Source: Nanobdellota archaeon (GTDB taxonomy: Archaea; Nanobdellota; Nanobdellia; Pacearchaeales; GW2011-AR1). Taken from it: a DNA stretch of 5,107 nucleotides. The position numbers and the translations under genes were made by a program. Where the stretch lies: the NCBI GenBank assembly GCA_018901675.1, contig JAHIEH010000048.1:1-5107 (forward strand), given 5' to 3'. Below, piece after piece: positions 4,758 through 5,107 of the stretch. Within the stretch, counting starts at the first letter, position 1. Each line of letters starts with the position of its first letter. The notes under the pieces were generated by a model, which saw only the letters and a program-made list of their open reading frames with translations, was not told the origin of the DNA and did no database searches.

Positions 4758-5107
4758 ATGCCAATAACCTTATTAATGTGGGTGCCTATTGCAATTGTGT
4801 CATTAATTGTGATTATGTTTGTTTATTATTACAATAAATTTGTGCTTCTTGGAAATAGAATAGATAATTCTCTTTCACAGATAGATGTCCAGTTAAGAAG
4901 AAGGGCGGACTTGGTTCCTAACTTGATGGCAAGTGTTAAGGGTTATGTTAAGCATGAGAAAGAGATATTCAAGCAGTTGACTGATGCGAGAAAAGCAATT
5001 GTCGGTGCAAAAGATATTACCAGCAAAGTTAAAGCAGGAGATAAATTGCAGGCAGCTTTGAAGACAATTTTTGCTATGGCTGAATCTACTCCTCAATTAA
5101 AAGCAAA
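4758..5107 (+). CDS. lemA: LemA family membrane-anchored protein, N-terminal 116 residues
   Basis: An open frame from ATG at 4758 to the right edge. An N-terminal hydrophobic segment (about residues 3-25, LLMWVPIAIVSLIVIMFVYY) gives a single membrane anchor with a very short N-terminal tail. It is followed by the LemA hallmark YNKFVLLGNRIDNSLSQIDV and RRRADLVPNLMASVKGYVKH, then long helices (EKEIFKQLTDARKAI). The family is usually about 180-200 residues, so roughly the last 70 are missing. LemA proteins form a helical bundle outside or beside the membrane; their biochemical role is unknown, and they often neighbour membrane proteases or TPM-domain genes, which could lie just beyond this window. 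The start is supported by the TATA box at -29. The family call is secure; no function can be inferred. Confidence 0.95.
   Translation, partial: MPITLLMWVPIAIVSLIVIMFVYYYNKFVLLGNRIDNSLSQIDVQLRRRADLVPNLMASVKGYVKHEKEIFKQLTDARKAIVGAKDITSKVKAGDKLQAALKTIFAMAESTPQLKA

Noticed and set aside
4893..5096. Minus-strand open frame opposite lemA
   Set aside because: Antisense to a clearly conserved LemA domain, with no recognisable motif or promoter.

Overview
The window looks like chromosomal DNA from a small-genome, AT-rich archaeon, plausibly of the DPANN group (Woesearchaeota/Pacearchaeota-like). That placement is inferred. It rests on AT-rich codon choice (AGA for Arg, ATA for Ile), archaeal TATA boxes instead of bacterial -35/-10 promoters, leaderless gene starts, an archaeal-style THUMP/Trm11-like methyltransferase and an archaeal-style HEPN/MNT pair. 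No rRNA or tRNA is present to fix the lineage.

Left part (1-3351), all on the minus strand and read right to left: a 55-residue single-cluster ferredoxin (3351-3184), a 387-residue Trm11/COG1041-type tRNA methyltransferase homologue with an altered catalytic motif IV (3145-1982), and phosphoenolpyruvate synthase (from 1927, running off the left edge, so the C-terminus is missing). Each has its own TATA-like box 29-30 nt before its start codon, so they may be transcribed singly as well as together.

Centre (3352-3588): a 237-nt divergent intergenic region. It holds a 16-bp promoter-like sequence present twice exactly 32 bp apart, an 8-bp inverted repeat, a TATA box, and a near-perfect 16-bp palindrome between that box and the next start codon.

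Right part, plus strand: a two-gene unit with a 4-nt ATGA overlap (3589-4137 and 4134-4589). It encodes a winged-helix protein fused to an MNT-type nucleotidyltransferase, followed by a HEPN-domain protein. This is the layout of a MntA/HepT-type (type VII) toxin-antitoxin module. It is divergent: the HEPN catalytic His is Tyr, and the nucleotidyltransferase lacks an obvious third acidic residue. A hairpin plus T7 terminator follows at 4595-4622. The 5' part of a lemA-family membrane protein gene (4758 onward) runs off the right edge.

The most interesting parts are the HEPN/MNT module with its probable self-operator and the uniform TATA-to-ATG spacing of five genes, which points to leaderless transcription and settles the starts. 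No mobile element, CRISPR array or structural RNA gene was seen. The longest gene-free stretches (3352-3588 and 4590-4757) are both under 300 nt and hold the regulatory elements listed; nothing else convincing was found in them.
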